Of a stretch of DNA of 63,336 nucleotides, positions 1 to 9,377 are shown in pieces. The stretch comes from an uncultured Pseudomonadota bacterium (GTDB lineage Bacteria; Pseudomonadota; Gammaproteobacteria; Burkholderiales; CAIKXV01). The first letter of the stretch is position 1. Each line of letters begins with the position of its first letter. The position numbers and the translations under genes were made by a program. Below the pieces are notes generated by a model. It did no database searches. It was not told where the DNA came from and was given only the letters and a program-made list of their open reading frames with translations. Location: the NCBI GenBank assembly GCA_903831455.1, contig CAIKXV010000068.1, forward strand, positions 1-63,336. The letters are read 5' to 3'.

Positions 1-642
1 CTCTGGCAGATCAGCATCGCACCGCCGGACCTCAAGTACGGGCTTGCCCTGGCGCCCCTGCTCGAAGGCGGGCTGTGGCAACTGATCACCGTGTGCGCGA
101 TCGGTGCCTTCGGTTCCTGGGCGCTGCGCGAGGTGGAGATCTGCCGCAAGCTCGGCATGGGCTACCACGTGCCGGTGGCCTTCAGCTTCGCGATCGGGGC
201 CTACGTGACGCTGGTCGTGGTGCGGCCGGTGCTGCTGGGCGCCTGGGGACACGGCTTCCCCTACGGGATCTTCAGCCACCTCGACTGGGTATCCAACGTC
301 GGCTACCAGTACCTGCACTTCCACTACAACCCGGCGCACATGATCGCGGTGAGTTTCTTCTTCGCGACCACCTTCGCGCTGTCGCTGCACGGCGCACTCG
401 TGCTCTCGGCGACCAATCCCGCGCCCGGCGAGACGGTCAAGACGCCCGAGCACGAGGACACCTTCTTCCGCGACACGATCGGCTACTCGATCGGCACGCT
501 GGGCATCCACCGGCTGGGCCTGTTCCTCGCGCTCTCGGCCGGCTTCTGGAGCGCGGTCTGCATCGTGATCAGCGGGCCGTTCTGGACCCGTGGCTGGCCC
601 GAGTGGTGGGGCTGGTGGCTCAACCTGCCGATCTGGTCCTAG
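1..642 (+). CDS. pufL: Photosynthetic reaction centre L subunit (5' partial)
   Basis: This is the C-terminal 213 codons of the L chain of the purple bacterial type II reaction centre, an inner-membrane protein that holds bacteriochlorophylls, bacteriopheophytin and quinone. The frame is open from base 1, so roughly the first 60 to 70 residues lie outside the window. Recognisable L-chain blocks are [13 protein letters not shown], which carries chlorophyll- and iron-ligand histidines, SLHGALVLS, and GIHRLGLF near the end. The tail ends in a Trp-rich stretch typical of PufL. pufM follows after 24 bases with its own strong ribosome-binding site. The light-harvesting genes pufB and pufA would be expected just upstream, outside the window. 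Confidence 0.97.
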   Translation, partial: LWQISIAPPDLKYGLALAPLLEGGLWQLITVCAIGAFGSWALREVEICRKLGMGYHVPVAFSFAIGAYVTLVVVRPVLLGAWGHGFPYGIFSHLDWVSNVGYQYLHFHYNPAHMIAVSFFFATTFALSLHGALVLSATNPAPGETVKTPEHEDTFFRDTIGYSIGTLGIHRLGLFLALSAGFWSAVCIVISGPFWTRGWPEWWGWWLNLPIWS

Positions 643-666
643 CGGTCACGGAAGAGGGGAGACGAC

Positions 667-1647
667 ATGAACACCTACTACCAGAACCTCTTCACGCAGG
701 TTCAGCCCACCGGGCCGGTCACGATGGGCGTGCCGCTGGGACGGGGCAACGATCCGCGTACGGGCCAGCCCCTGCTGCTGCACATCCTCGGGCGCATCGG
801 CAACGCGCAGATCGGACCGATCTACCTCGGCGGCTGGGGCATCGCCTCGCTGCTGTGCGGATTGCTCGCCTTCTGGATCATCGGCTTCAACATGCTGGCC
901 TCGGTGAACCTCGATCCGATCCAGTTCGTGCGCCAGCTGTTCTGGCTCGCCCTGGAGCCGCCCGCGCCGCAGTACGGGCTGTCGCTGCCGCCGCTCAACC
1001 AGGGCGGATGGTGGCTGATCGCCGGCTTCTTCCTGACCCTGTCGCTGCTGCTGTGGTGGGTGCGGATGTACACCCGCGCCCGCGCCCTGGGCATGGGCAC
1101 CCACATCGCGTGGGCGTTCGCGGCGGCGATCTGGCTCTATCTCGTGCTGGGCTTCATCCGCCCGGTGCTGATGGGCTGCTGGTGCGAAGCCGTGCCGTTC
1201 GGCATCTTCCCGCACCTCGACTGGACGGCGGCCTTCTCGCTGCGCTACGGGAACCTGTTCTACAACCCGTTCCACGCGCTGTCGATCGTCTTCCTCTACG
1301 GCTCGACGCTGCTGTTCGCGATGCACGGCGCGACGATCCTCGCGGTCACCCGCTACGGCGGCGAGCGCGAGATCGAGCAGATCGTCGATCGGGGCACCGC
1401 CTCGGAGCGCGCCGCCCTCTTCTGGCGCTGGACGATGGGCTTCAACGCCACGATGGAATCGATCCATCGCTGGGCCTGGTGGTTCGCCGTGCTGTGCCCG
1501 CTCGCCGGCGGCATCGGCATCCTGCTCACCGGCACCGTGGTCGACAACTGGTACCTGTGGGCGGTCAAGCACGGCGTGGCGCCGTCCTATCCGGCGGTGT
1601 TCCCGCCCAGCGTCGATCCCGCGACGATGATCCAGGGGGTGAAATGA
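667..1647 (+). CDS. pufM: Photosynthetic reaction centre M subunit
   Basis: Complete M chain of 326 residues, the usual length. It pairs with PufL in the inner membrane to hold the special pair and the quinone-iron site. The blocks [28 protein letters not shown] and [13 protein letters not shown] carry the chlorophyll- and iron-ligand histidines of M chains. The ATG at 667 has a strong purine-rich ribosome-binding site (GAGGGGAG) a few bases upstream. The stop codon overlaps the pufC start region (TGATG), so pufM and pufC are very likely translationally coupled. Identification is firm. Confidence 0.98.
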   Translation: MNTYYQNLFTQVQPTGPVTMGVPLGRGNDPRTGQPLLLHILGRIGNAQIGPIYLGGWGIASLLCGLLAFWIIGFNMLASVNLDPIQFVRQLFWLALEPPAPQYGLSLPPLNQGGWWLIAGFFLTLSLLLWWVRMYTRARALGMGTHIAWAFAAAIWLYLVLGFIRPVLMGCWCEAVPFGIFPHLDWTAAFSLRYGNLFYNPFHALSIVFLYGSTLLFAMHGATILAVTRYGGEREIEQIVDRGTASERAALFWRWTMGFNATMESIHRWAWWFAVLCPLAGGIGILLTGTVVDNWYLWAVKHGVAPSYPAVFPPSVDPATMIQGVK

Positions 1648-2717
1648 TGAGCAGCGCGAGAAGGATGTCCCGGGGTCTCGCAACCGTATCGGCCGTGCTT
1701 GCGGCAGCGCTGCTGCTCGCCGGTTGCGAGCGGCCGCCGGTCGACGTGGTCCAGCGCGGCTTCCGCGGCACGGGCATGGAACTGGTGTACAACCCGCGCA
1801 CGCTGGTCCCGCAGACCTACCAGAACGTGGCGCCAGACGCCCTGCCTGCGGTACCCGCCGAAGGTCCGAAGGCGAAGGACGTCTACAAGAACGTGCAGGT
1901 ACTGGGCGACCTTTCGGTGGCCGAGTTCAACCGGACGATGGTGGCGATCAGCAGCTGGATCGCACCCACCCAGCAGTGCACGTTCTGCCACGCGGCCGGG
2001 GAGGGCTTCGAGTCCGACACCCTCTACCAGAAGGTGGTGGCGCGCCGCATGCTGCAGATGACGCAGGCGATCAACAGCCAGTGGAACGCCCACGTGGGCA
2101 GCACCGGCGTGACCTGCTACACCTGCCATCGCGGCCAGGCCAATCCGCCGCAGGTCTGGTTCCGCCAGCCGCAGTCCCCGCAGGCCGCACGGATCATGGG
2201 TGACGACGCGGGCCAGAACAAGGCCGTGGGAACCGGTCTCACCGGTTCGCTGCCCTACAACGCGCTGGCCGAGTATCTGCTGGAGGGACAGAACATCCGC
2301 GTCAACGGCACGACCGCGCTGCCCACCGGCAACCGGCAGTCCATCAAGCAGGCCGAGTTCACCTACTCGCTGATGGTGCACATGTCCGACGGGCTGGGCG
2401 TGAACTGCACCTACTGCCACAACACCCAGAACTTCGGGAAGTGGGAAGGATCGCCGCCGCAGCGGACGACCGCCTGGCACGGCATCCGGATGGCGCGCGA
2501 GATCAACAGCACCTACATCGAGCCGCTGCACCCGGTGTTCCCGGCGAGCGAGAAGGGAGCGCTGGGCGATGTCGCGAAGGTGAGTTGCGGCACCTGCCAC
2601 CAGGGAGCCTACAAGCCGCTCTACGGGGCGCAGATGGCACGCGACTACCCCGGCCTCGTGCGTGCACCGGCCGCGAGCGCAGCCGCCGCGCCACGCGCGA
2701 GGCAGGCCGCGCGGTGA
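1647..2717 (+). CDS. pufC: Tetraheme reaction-centre cytochrome c subunit
   Basis: Periplasmic lipoprotein that re-reduces the photo-oxidised special pair. Four CxxCH haem sites are visible, at about residues 111 (CTFCH), 157 (CYTCH), 254 (CTYCH) and 314 (CGTCH). The N-terminus is a lipoprotein signal ending in LLLAGC, with the lipidated Cys near residue 27. Two consecutive ATGs occur at 1644 and 1647. I chose 1647 because it lies about seven bases from the AGGGGG ribosome-binding site. The length of 356 residues fits the family. The stop overlaps the GTG start of crtA (GTGA). Confidence 0.97.
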   Translation: MSSARRMSRGLATVSAVLAAALLLAGCERPPVDVVQRGFRGTGMELVYNPRTLVPQTYQNVAPDALPAVPAEGPKAKDVYKNVQVLGDLSVAEFNRTMVAISSWIAPTQQCTFCHAAGEGFESDTLYQKVVARRMLQMTQAINSQWNAHVGSTGVTCYTCHRGQANPPQVWFRQPQSPQAARIMGDDAGQNKAVGTGLTGSLPYNALAEYLLEGQNIRVNGTTALPTGNRQSIKQAEFTYSLMVHMSDGLGVNCTYCHNTQNFGKWEGSPPQRTTAWHGIRMAREINSTYIEPLHPVFPASEKGALGDVAKVSCGTCHQGAYKPLYGAQMARDYPGLVRAPAASAAAAPRARQAAR

Positions 2718-3514
2718 ACGCTCCCCCGGCCGGCCGCGGGCTCGTGCTTCGGGCCGGGGGTCGGCCGGACCACGCGGCGACCGGTGGCGCGCCGCACCTC
2801 GGGGCGGCGGGCGGCGTGCGGGTACTGGGCGCGGATGCGCGCGTGGTCCTGTTGCTCGCCGACATCGCCCCTGCGGCGCGTCTGTGGGGCTGGGGCCGCT
2901 TCATCACCGGCCGAGCCGCAGCCCGTGCCGAAGCCGGCGTGTGCTTCGCCAAGGTGCTGGGCAGCGGCCACGACGGCGGCTTCGGGCTGCGCCCGAGCGG
3001 TTCGCGCCAGGGGTTGTTCTGCGTGCTGCGCGATGCGGCTGCAGCCGAGGCCTTCGTGCAGTGCTCGCCGCTGGTGCGCGCGTATCGCGAACACGCGCGC
3101 GAGTTCGCGCTCGCGAGCCTGCGGGTCACCTCCTGCCGGGGCAGTTGGGCAGGCGTCCGGTTCGAACCGGTCGCCGAGGCCCCACCGCAGGGGCGCATCG
3201 CCGCACTGACCCGCGCGTCGATCCGACCGCAGCGCGCCGCCCGATTCTGGCGCCACGCGCCGCCCTCGCAGCGCGCGCTGTCCGAGGCGCCCGGCTGCGT
3301 GCTGGCGGTCGGGCTGGGAGAGGCCCCCCTGCTGCGGCAGGCCACGTTCAGCATCTGGCAGGACGTCGATTCGATGCGAGCCTATGCGCATACGGGTGCG
3401 CACAGGCTCGCCATCGATGCGGCCCGGGAGCATGGCCTCTTCTCCGAGTCGATGTTCGCGCGCTTCGTCGTCGATTCGCTCGAGGGTTCGTGGCGCGGGG
3501 TGCCGCTTGGCTGA
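2714..3514 (+). CDS. crtA: Spheroidene monooxygenase (acyclic carotenoid 2-ketolase)
   Basis: CrtA adds the 2-keto group to spheroidene-type carotenoids and is active when oxygen is present. Family blocks visible are LTRASIRP, FWRHAPPSQRAL, GLGEAPLLRQATFS and FSESMFARFVV. The frame opens at a GTG at 2714 that overlaps the pufC stop by four bases, giving 266 residues. The first 34 or so residues look unlike CrtA, so an in-frame GTG at 2816 is a possible alternative start. The position after pufC and before crtD matches the pufBALMC-crtADC order of Rubrivivax gelatinosus. The 3' end overlaps crtD by eight bases. Confidence 0.88.
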   Translation: MNAPPAGRGLVLRAGGRPDHAATGGAPHLGAAGGVRVLGADARVVLLLADIAPAARLWGWGRFITGRAAARAEAGVCFAKVLGSGHDGGFGLRPSGSRQGLFCVLRDAAAAEAFVQCSPLVRAYREHAREFALASLRVTSCRGSWAGVRFEPVAEAPPQGRIAALTRASIRPQRAARFWRHAPPSQRALSEAPGCVLAVGLGEAPLLRQATFSIWQDVDSMRAYAHTGAHRLAIDAAREHGLFSESMFARFVVDSLEGSWRGVPLG

Positions 3515-5087
3515 CGGCGGGCGGGGACCGCGGGAGCGGCACGTCGTGGTGGTGGGCGCCGGCATCGGCGGGCTGGTGGCTGCGCTCGACCTGGCCGTGA
3601 GCGGGGTGGCGGTCACGCTGCTCGAGCGCTCGCAGGCGCCGGGCGGCAAGATGCGCCGGGTCGAGGTCGATGGCGTGGGCATCGACTCCGGTCCGACGGT
3701 CTTCACCTTGCGCTGGATCCTCGAGCAGGCGTTCGAACGCGCGGGCGCCGCGCTCGGCGACCGGCTGCGACTCTCCGCGCTGCCGGTGCTCGCGCGACAC
3801 GCGTGGCCTGACGGCAGCCGCTTCGACCTGCATGCCGATCCGGCGCGCGCGCTCGAGGCCGTCGGCGACTTTTCCGGGGCCGGCGAGGCGCGTCGATTCG
3901 AGGCCTTCCGTCGACGCGCGGGCGAGGTGTACCGACGCCTCGATGGGCCCTACATCCGCTCGCAGCGACCGGACCTGTTCACGATGACGCGCAGGCTGGG
4001 GCTGTCCGGCGTCGCGGAACTGGCGCGCCTCGGGCCGTTCGCGAGCCTGTGGTCCGCGCTCGGTCGCGAGTTCCGCGACCCCAGGCTGCGCCAGTTGTTC
4101 GGACGCTATGCGACCTACTGCGGCGCATCGCCGTGGCGCGCGCCGGCGACCCTGATGCTGATCGCCCGCGTCGAGATGGACGGCGTGTGGGCGGTCGAAG
4201 GTGGCATGCACGCGGTCGCCGAGGCGGTCGCCGCGCTGGCGACCGAGCGCGGCGTACGCATCCGCTACGGCGCCGAGGCGAGCCGACTGATCGTCGCCGA
4301 CGGGCGTGCCTGCGGCGTGGAGCTCGCCGGCGGCGAGCGCGTCATGGCCGATGCGGTCGTGTTCAACGGGGATGCCGGTGCCCTCGCGCAGGGGCTGCTC
4401 GGGGAGGAGGCACGCCACGCCGTGCCGCCGGTCGCCCGTGCCGAGCGCTCCCTGTCGGCGCTGACCTGGTCGATGCACGCGAAGACCGGTGGCCTCGAAC
4501 TCGACATGCACAACGTGTTCTTCGATCGCGATTACGCGTCGGAGTTCGACGACATCTTCGTCCGGCGCCGCCTGCCGCGGCAGGGCACGGTCTACGTCTG
4601 CGCCCAGGACCGCGCGCCGGGAGCGGTTGCGCCCGCGGGGCGCGAGCGACTGCTCTGCCTGGTCAACGCACCTCCCGACGGCGACCTCGGATCGCCGTCG
4701 GCCCTGGAGATCGACTCATGCGAACGACGGATGCTCGCGCTGCTCGCGCGCTGTGGACTGCAGATGGAAGCGCGGGCGCCCGCGGTGCGCACCACGCCGC
4801 AGGCGTTCTCGCGCCTGTTTCCGGCAACGGGTGGTGCGCTCTACGGTCCGGCGACCCACGGCTGGACGATGCAGTTCCGCCGGCCGGGCGCGACCAGCGC
4901 GATGCCGGGGCTGTTCCTCGCGGGGGGCAGCGTGCACCCGGGGCCGGGCGTGCCGATGGCGGCGATGTCGGGCCGACTTGCGGCCGCGGCGCTGATGGCG
5001 AGCCTCGATTCGACCAGCCGGTCGCGCGCGGTGGGTATCTCTGGTGGTACGTCGACGCGCTCTCCGACGACGGCCGGCACGGCCTGA
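3507..5087 (+). CDS. crtD: Acyclic carotenoid 3,4-desaturase (CrtI/CrtD family)
   Basis: FAD-dependent desaturase that introduces the C3,4 double bond in 1-hydroxy- or methoxy-carotenoids. A dinucleotide-binding motif (VVVVGAGIGGLVAA) opens the protein, followed by GGKMRRVEVDG. The C-terminal CrtI-family signature is PGLFLAGGSVHPGPGVPM. CrtD rather than CrtI is inferred from the place between crtA and crtC. No ATG or GTG is well placed. A TTG at 3507 inside the crtA stop region is the best start. After ALMASLDS, where homologues normally end, the frame continues for about 25 Ser/Thr-rich residues that are only the out-of-frame copy of the conserved crtC N-terminus. See the junction finding. 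Confidence 0.9.
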   Translation: MADGGRGPRERHVVVVGAGIGGLVAALDLAVSGVAVTLLERSQAPGGKMRRVEVDGVGIDSGPTVFTLRWILEQAFERAGAALGDRLRLSALPVLARHAWPDGSRFDLHADPARALEAVGDFSGAGEARRFEAFRRRAGEVYRRLDGPYIRSQRPDLFTMTRRLGLSGVAELARLGPFASLWSALGREFRDPRLRQLFGRYATYCGASPWRAPATLMLIARVEMDGVWAVEGGMHAVAEAVAALATERGVRIRYGAEASRLIVADGRACGVELAGGERVMADAVVFNGDAGALAQGLLGEEARHAVPPVARAERSLSALTWSMHAKTGGLELDMHNVFFDRDYASEFDDIFVRRRLPRQGTVYVCAQDRAPGAVAPAGRERLLCLVNAPPDGDLGSPSALEIDSCERRMLALLARCGLQMEARAPAVRTTPQAFSRLFPATGGALYGPATHGWTMQFRRPGATSAMPGLFLAGGSVHPGPGVPMAAMSGRLAAAALMASLDSTSRSRAVGISGGTSTRSPTTAGTA

Positions 5088-5926
5088 CGCTGATCGCCTT
5101 CGTCGGCAGCGTCTTCTCGCCCTACTACCGGAGGGCGAGGTTGCGCGGGCAGGACGATCCCGCAGCGCATTGCGCGCTCAACGTCGCCCTCTACGGCCCC
5201 GATCGGCGCTGGGCGATGACCGAGCGTTCGGCCTCCAGCGTCGATCGCGACCGCTCGGCGTTCGCGATCGGCCCGAGCGAGTTGCGCTGGGATGGCGATA
5301 GCCTGGTCGTGGACATCGACGAGGTGGCGCTGCCGCTGCCCCGCCGGGTGCGTGGACGGGTGCGCCTCCACCCGCACCGGCTGTTCGCGCGCGTCGACGC
5401 GCTCGACGACGGCGGCATGCACCGCTGGGGCCCGATCGCCCCCGGCGCGCGCATCGAAGTGGAGCTGGACCAGCCTTCGCTGCGCTGGAGCGGCCATGCC
5501 TACCTGGACAGCAACCAGGGCGCGGAGCCGATCGATCGGCCGTTCACCGGCTGGGACTGGTCCCGCGCGCAACTGTCCGACGGCAGCTGCGCGGTCATCT
5601 ACGATGTCCGCCAGCGCGAGGCCGGCGACCGCGTGCTGGCGCTGCGCTATCGCCCGGACGGTGCGGTCGAGCCGTTCGAGGCGCCTGCGCGCCAGCGGCT
5701 GGCCCGCAGCGCCTGGGCAATCGCCCGCACGCAGCGCAGCGAGCCGGGGACGGCCGCGATCATCGACCGCACGCTGGAGGACACGCCGTTCTACGTGCGA
5801 TCGGTCGCGCGCGCCCGCCTGCTGGGCGAGGACCTCGTGTGCATGCACGAGACGCTGCATGTCGGGCGCCTGGTGTCGCCGGTGGTGCAGTTCCTGCTGC
5901 CGTTTCGCATGCCGCGACGACCCTGA
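5009..5926 (+). CDS. crtC: Acyclic carotenoid 1,2-hydratase (hydroxyneurosporene synthase); start unresolved
   Basis: Adds water across the terminal double bond of neurosporene- or lycopene-type carotenoids, the first step to spheroidene or spirilloxanthin. The N-terminal signature GGYLWWYVDALSDDGRHGLT and IAFVGSVFSPYY are diagnostic. The given start marks where family similarity begins (FDQPV), not a start codon. In this frame there is no ATG, GTG or TTG from 4721 down to this point. The ATG at 4995 is one frame away. The gene is therefore either reached by frameshifting from crtD, started at a rare codon, or affected by a one-base error. The C-terminus, ending about RMPRRP, looks intact. 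Confidence 0.85.
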   Translation, partial: FDQPVARGGYLWWYVDALSDDGRHGLTLIAFVGSVFSPYYRRARLRGQDDPAAHCALNVALYGPDRRWAMTERSASSVDRDRSAFAIGPSELRWDGDSLVVDIDEVALPLPRRVRGRVRLHPHRLFARVDALDDGGMHRWGPIAPGARIEVELDQPSLRWSGHAYLDSNQGAEPIDRPFTGWDWSRAQLSDGSCAVIYDVRQREAGDRVLALRYRPDGAVEPFEAPARQRLARSAWAIARTQRSEPGTAAIIDRTLEDTPFYVRSVARARLLGEDLVCMHETLHVGRLVSPVVQFLLPFRMPRRP

Positions 5927-5943
5927 GCGACCCGCGCGGTCGC
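5927..5943. terminator. Hairpin in the convergent crtC / regulator gap
   Basis: GCGACC and GGTCGC form a perfect six-base stem with a five-base loop directly after the crtC stop and before the convergent LytTR regulator stop at 5954. There is no T-tract. The position between convergent genes suggests transcript-end formation in both directions, but this is inference from structure alone. Confidence 0.4.
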
Positions 5944-5953
5944 GGCCGACGGA

Positions 5954-6724
5954 TCAGCCGCGCGAGAACTCGCGCACCACGTGCTGCTGCCGTCGAGAGA
6001 TCGCCAGCTTGTCCGGCACGCCGCGCAGCACGGCGACCCAGTGCGTATCCACGGCTCCCCCGCCGAGGCGCTCGAAGCCGGTGATCGCGGCCCGCGCCAC
6101 CAGGCAGTTGCGGTGGATGCGCACGAACCGCTCGCCGAATTCCTGCTCGAGCTGCATCAGCGACTCCTCGATCAGGTACTCGCGCTGCGCGGTGCGGATC
6201 GTCACGTACTTGAGCTCGGCCTTGAAGTACAGGATGTCGTCGACCGGCACCAGGTGCACGCGACCGCCTTCGGTCACCGACAGCTGTCGTCGCGGACCGC
6301 CGGCCAGCGCGCGCGCCTGTGCCGCCTGCAGCGGGACGCTGTGGCGCGCCCGCGACAGGGCCTCGGCGAGGCGCGATGCGCGCACCGGCTTCATCAGGTA
6401 GTCGACCGCGTGCAGGTCGAAGGCCTGGACCGCGAACTCGTCGTAGGCGGTGACGAACACCACGGCGGGAGGCTGCGGCAGCAGCGACAGGTGGCCCGCG
6501 AGTTCGAGGCCGTCCATGCCGGGCATCCGGACGTCGAGCAGGACCACGTTGGCACGGGTGTCCTGCAGCAGCTCGAGGGCTTCGGGTCCGCTCGCGGCCT
6601 CGCCGACCAGCTGGTGGGGCACCTGCGCGCCGCAGTCGCCGAGCAGATCGCGCAGGCGCGCGCGCGCGGGAGCCTCGTCGTCGACGATGGCCACGCGCAG
6701 TGCGGGTTCGGGGGTGGGGATCAC
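5954..6724 (-). CDS. LytTR-family response regulator (AlgR-like)
   Basis: Cytoplasmic two-component regulator of 256 residues. The receiver domain has the acidic pair in VAIVDDE, the phospho-acceptor Asp64 in LLDVRMPGMDG, and the conserved Lys in YLMKPVR. A C-terminal LytTR DNA-binding domain follows, with YFKAELKYVTIRT and RFVRIHRNCLV. The GTG start at 6724 overlaps the kinase stop (GTGA), so the pair is coupled. In Pseudomonas and many betaproteobacteria, algZ-algR lies beside argH, as here. Downstream, where hemC usually follows, convergent crtC is found instead. Target genes cannot be told from the sequence. Confidence 0.9.
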   Translation of the reverse strand: MIPTPEPALRVAIVDDEAPARARLRDLLGDCGAQVPHQLVGEAASGPEALELLQDTRANVVLLDVRMPGMDGLELAGHLSLLPQPPAVVFVTAYDEFAVQAFDLHAVDYLMKPVRASRLAEALSRARHSVPLQAAQARALAGGPRRQLSVTEGGRVHLVPVDDILYFKAELKYVTIRTAQREYLIEESLMQLEQEFGERFVRIHRNCLVARAAITGFERLGGGAVDTHWVAVLRGVPDKLAISRRQQHVVREFSRG

Positions 6725-7731
6725 GGGAGCGCTCCGGGTGCGGTCGACTGGCGGTCGTGGATGGTGTAGGGCAGCGTGAGCTGGACCTCGTAGCGCCCGT
6801 CCTCGATGCGGTGCCGGAGGCTCGCCTCGGCATCGAAGTGCAGCTGCAGCCGTTGCCGGATATTGTCGATCGCGATGCGATTGCCCGGGCGGCGTTCGGT
6901 CATGACCGCCGCGGACACCGGGTTGGTGATGCGCACCAGCACGCGGTCGGCCTCGCGGACCACGGACACCCGGATCGGCCCCGGATCGGGCAGCGGCTCG
7001 ATGCCATGGTAGACGGCATTCTCGAGCAGCGGTTGCAGGATCATCGGCGGCAGGCGGGCCTCCGGGGGCATCTGCTCCAGCGACCACTCGACGCGCAGCC
7101 GCTCGCCGAGGCGAAGGGCCTCGATCGCGAGGTACTGGCGCGCGAGATCCATCTCGCGGCCGAGCGTCGACAGGGTCCTGCCGTCGGCGAGCAGCGCACG
7201 GAACAGATCGGCGAGGTCCTCGAGGACCTGCTCGGCACGCCGGGGGTCGGCACGGATCAACGACAGCACCGCGGTCAGGCTGTTGAAGAGGAAGTGCGGT
7301 CGGATCCGCGCCTGCAGGGCCTGCAGCCGTGCCTCCACGAGCGCGGGCGACAGCGCCCGGCTGCGCAGGTCCAGCCAGCCCAGGAGCGCGGCGGCCAGTG
7401 CCATGCCCAGCAGGGCGTGCCGCCCGGGGTCGCTGCCGGCCGCCCCCAGCAGCATCGATCCGAAGGCATGGGAAGCGCCCGCGGCGATCGCCGAGAGCGC
7501 GATCACGCCGCCTGCAGCCACCGGATAGCGCAGGCGGTCGAGCATCGGGCAAGCGGCCGCCAGCGTGATCAGCACCAGCACCAGCGGCGGCTGCACCGTG
7601 GCGCAGACGTCGAGCAGCGTCCAGCCGAAGCGATCGAGCCGCGGGCTGAGCAGCACGGCAGCGACCACCGAGAGCAGGCTCGTCGCGACCAGGATGCGCA
7701 GCAGCACGCCCAGGTTGCGGAAATCGGGCAT
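6721..7731 (-). CDS. LytS/AlgZ-type sensor histidine kinase
   Basis: Inner-membrane histidine kinase of 336 residues, partner of the LytTR regulator it overlaps. The first 140 residues hold about four hydrophobic segments. The His_kinase motif [11 protein letters not shown] contains the likely phospho-acceptor His146. The N-box reads [12 protein letters not shown]. The ATG at 7731 was chosen over an upstream in-frame start at 7914 because the extra 61 residues are Arg/Pro-rich and unlike the family. The gene is divergent from argH, the arrangement known for fimS/algZ. No sensor domain with a known ligand is visible. Confidence 0.88.
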   Translation of the reverse strand: MPDFRNLGVLLRILVATSLLSVVAAVLLSPRLDRFGWTLLDVCATVQPPLVLVLITLAAACPMLDRLRYPVAAGGVIALSAIAAGASHAFGSMLLGAAGSDPGRHALLGMALAAALLGWLDLRSRALSPALVEARLQALQARIRPHFLFNSLTAVLSLIRADPRRAEQVLEDLADLFRALLADGRTLSTLGREMDLARQYLAIEALRLGERLRVEWSLEQMPPEARLPPMILQPLLENAVYHGIEPLPDPGPIRVSVVREADRVLVRITNPVSAAVMTERRPGNRIAIDNIRQRLQLHFDAEASLRHRIEDGRYEVQLTLPYTIHDRQSTAPGALP

Positions 7732-7770
7732 GCGACGCGCGAACGGGCCGGGACGCGGGTCCGATTCGCC

Positions 7771-7776
7771 TATACT
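7771..7776 (+). promoter_or_regulatory. Possible -10 element for argH
   Basis: A TATACT hexamer stands out in this GC-rich divergent gap between the kinase and argH. No good -35 box is seen 16 to 18 bases upstream. The complementary strand also reads TATAGG, so the element could serve either direction. Position and base composition are the only support. Confidence 0.3.
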
Positions 7777-7955
7777 CGTGCGCTTCGCGCCGACCTGCGG
7801 CGGCGGCGATGCGGCGACATCGGGTCGAAGGGGTCGATCCATGGTTCCGGATTGTCGGCGTGCCCACCGACCGATGGCAACCGCCGCGGCCCTCGCCCGC
7901 ACCGCCTGCCGCACCCGGGCACCGGCGCCCCCTGACTCCGGACGAGCCTGTCGCC

Positions 7956-9350
7956 ATGACCGAATCGAATGCCTCTCCTGCCGCCGGTGGCTGGTCGGGA
8001 CGTTTCAGCGAACCCGTCTCGGAACTGGTCAAGCGCTACACCGCGTCGGTGGGTTTCGACCACCGGCTCGCCGAGTTCGACATCCGCGGATCGCTCGCGC
8101 ACGCCCGGATGCTGGGCGCCTGCGGCATCCTGTCCGCCACCGACGTGGCCGACATCGAGCGCGGCATGGCTGCCCTGCTCGAGGAGATCCGCGCCGGGCG
8201 CTTCGAGTGGAAGCTCGAGCTCGAGGACGTGCATCTCAACATCGAACGCCGGCTGACCGAGCTGGTCGGCGATGCCGGCAAGCGCCTGCATACCGGGCGC
8301 TCGCGCAACGACCAGGTGGCCACCGACGTACGGCTCTGGCTGCGCGCGGCCATCGACGAGATCGATGCCGGATTGCGCGGCCTGCAGTCGGCCCTGCTCG
8401 AACTGGCCGCCGCCCATGTCGACACGGCGATGCCGGGCTTCACCCACCTGCAGGTCGCGCAGCCGGTCTCCTTCGCCCACCACCTGCTCGCCTATTTCGA
8501 GATGCTCGCGCGCGACCGGGAGCGGATGGCCGACTGCCGTCGCCGCGTGAACCGGCTGCCGCTGGGTGCCGCGGCCCTGGCGGGCACGAGCTATCCGATC
8601 GATCGCGCCCGCGTCGCGAGGGAACTGGGTTTCGAGGACATCTGCCGCAATTCGCTCGATGCGGTATCCGATCGCGACTTCGCGATCGAGTTCACGGCCG
8701 CCGCATCGCTGGTGATGACGCACCTGTCCCGCCTGTCGGAGGAACTCATCCTCTGGATGAGTCCGCGCTTCGGGTTCATCGACCTCGCCGACCGCTTCTG
8801 CACCGGCAGCTCGATCATGCCGCAGAAGAAGAACCCCGACGTGCCCGAACTGGTGCGCGGGAAGGTCGGTCGCGTGAACGGCCACCTGATCGGGCTGCTC
8901 ACCCTGATGAAGGGACAGCCGCTCGCCTACAACAAGGACAACCAGGAGGACAAGGAGCCGCTCTTCGACACCGTCGACACGCTGCTCATGACCCTGGCGA
9001 TCTACGCCGACATGGTGGGCGGGATTCGCGTGCGTCCCGAGGCGATGCGCGCGGCGCTCGCCCAGGGCTACGCGACCGCCACCGACCTGGCCGACTACCT
9101 CGTCCGGCGCGGCGTGCCTTTCCGCGACGCGCACGAGGTGGTGGCCCGCGCCGTCCGACACGCCGAGCAGGTCGGCTGCGACCTGCCCGACCTGCCGCTC
9201 GCGCAACTGCAGGCCTTCTCGCCGGCGATCGGCGAGGATGTCTACGCCGTGCTCACGGTCGAGGGTTCTCTCGCCAGCCGAGCCCATCCGGGTGGAACGG
9301 CACCCTCGGCGGTGCGCGAGGCGCTCGAGCAGGCGCGCGGTCGGCTGTAG
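7956..9350 (+). CDS. argH: Argininosuccinate lyase
   Basis: Cleaves argininosuccinate to arginine and fumarate, the last step of arginine synthesis, in the cytoplasm. The fumarase/lyase superfamily signature [12 protein letters not shown] is present, as are [13 protein letters not shown] and the early block WSGRFSEP. The length of 464 residues is normal. The ATG at 7956 begins [17 protein letters not shown]. An upstream in-frame ATG at 7809 would add about 49 residues with no lyase character. The gene is convergent with prmC, with a 27-base gap. Confidence 0.97.
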   Translation: MTESNASPAAGGWSGRFSEPVSELVKRYTASVGFDHRLAEFDIRGSLAHARMLGACGILSATDVADIERGMAALLEEIRAGRFEWKLELEDVHLNIERRLTELVGDAGKRLHTGRSRNDQVATDVRLWLRAAIDEIDAGLRGLQSALLELAAAHVDTAMPGFTHLQVAQPVSFAHHLLAYFEMLARDRERMADCRRRVNRLPLGAAALAGTSYPIDRARVARELGFEDICRNSLDAVSDRDFAIEFTAAASLVMTHLSRLSEELILWMSPRFGFIDLADRFCTGSSIMPQKKNPDVPELVRGKVGRVNGHLIGLLTLMKGQPLAYNKDNQEDKEPLFDTVDTLLMTLAIYADMVGGIRVRPEAMRAALAQGYATATDLADYLVRRGVPFRDAHEVVARAVRHAEQVGCDLPDLPLAQLQAFSPAIGEDVYAVLTVEGSLASRAHPGGTAPSAVREALEQARGRL

Positions 9351-9377
9351 CCCCGTCCCTCCGACGGCCTTGCCGCC

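Noticed and set aside
75-1643. Long plus-strand frame leading into pufC
   Set aside because: It is the out-of-frame copy of pufL and pufM, Arg/Pro-rich, and only its last part is the real pufC.
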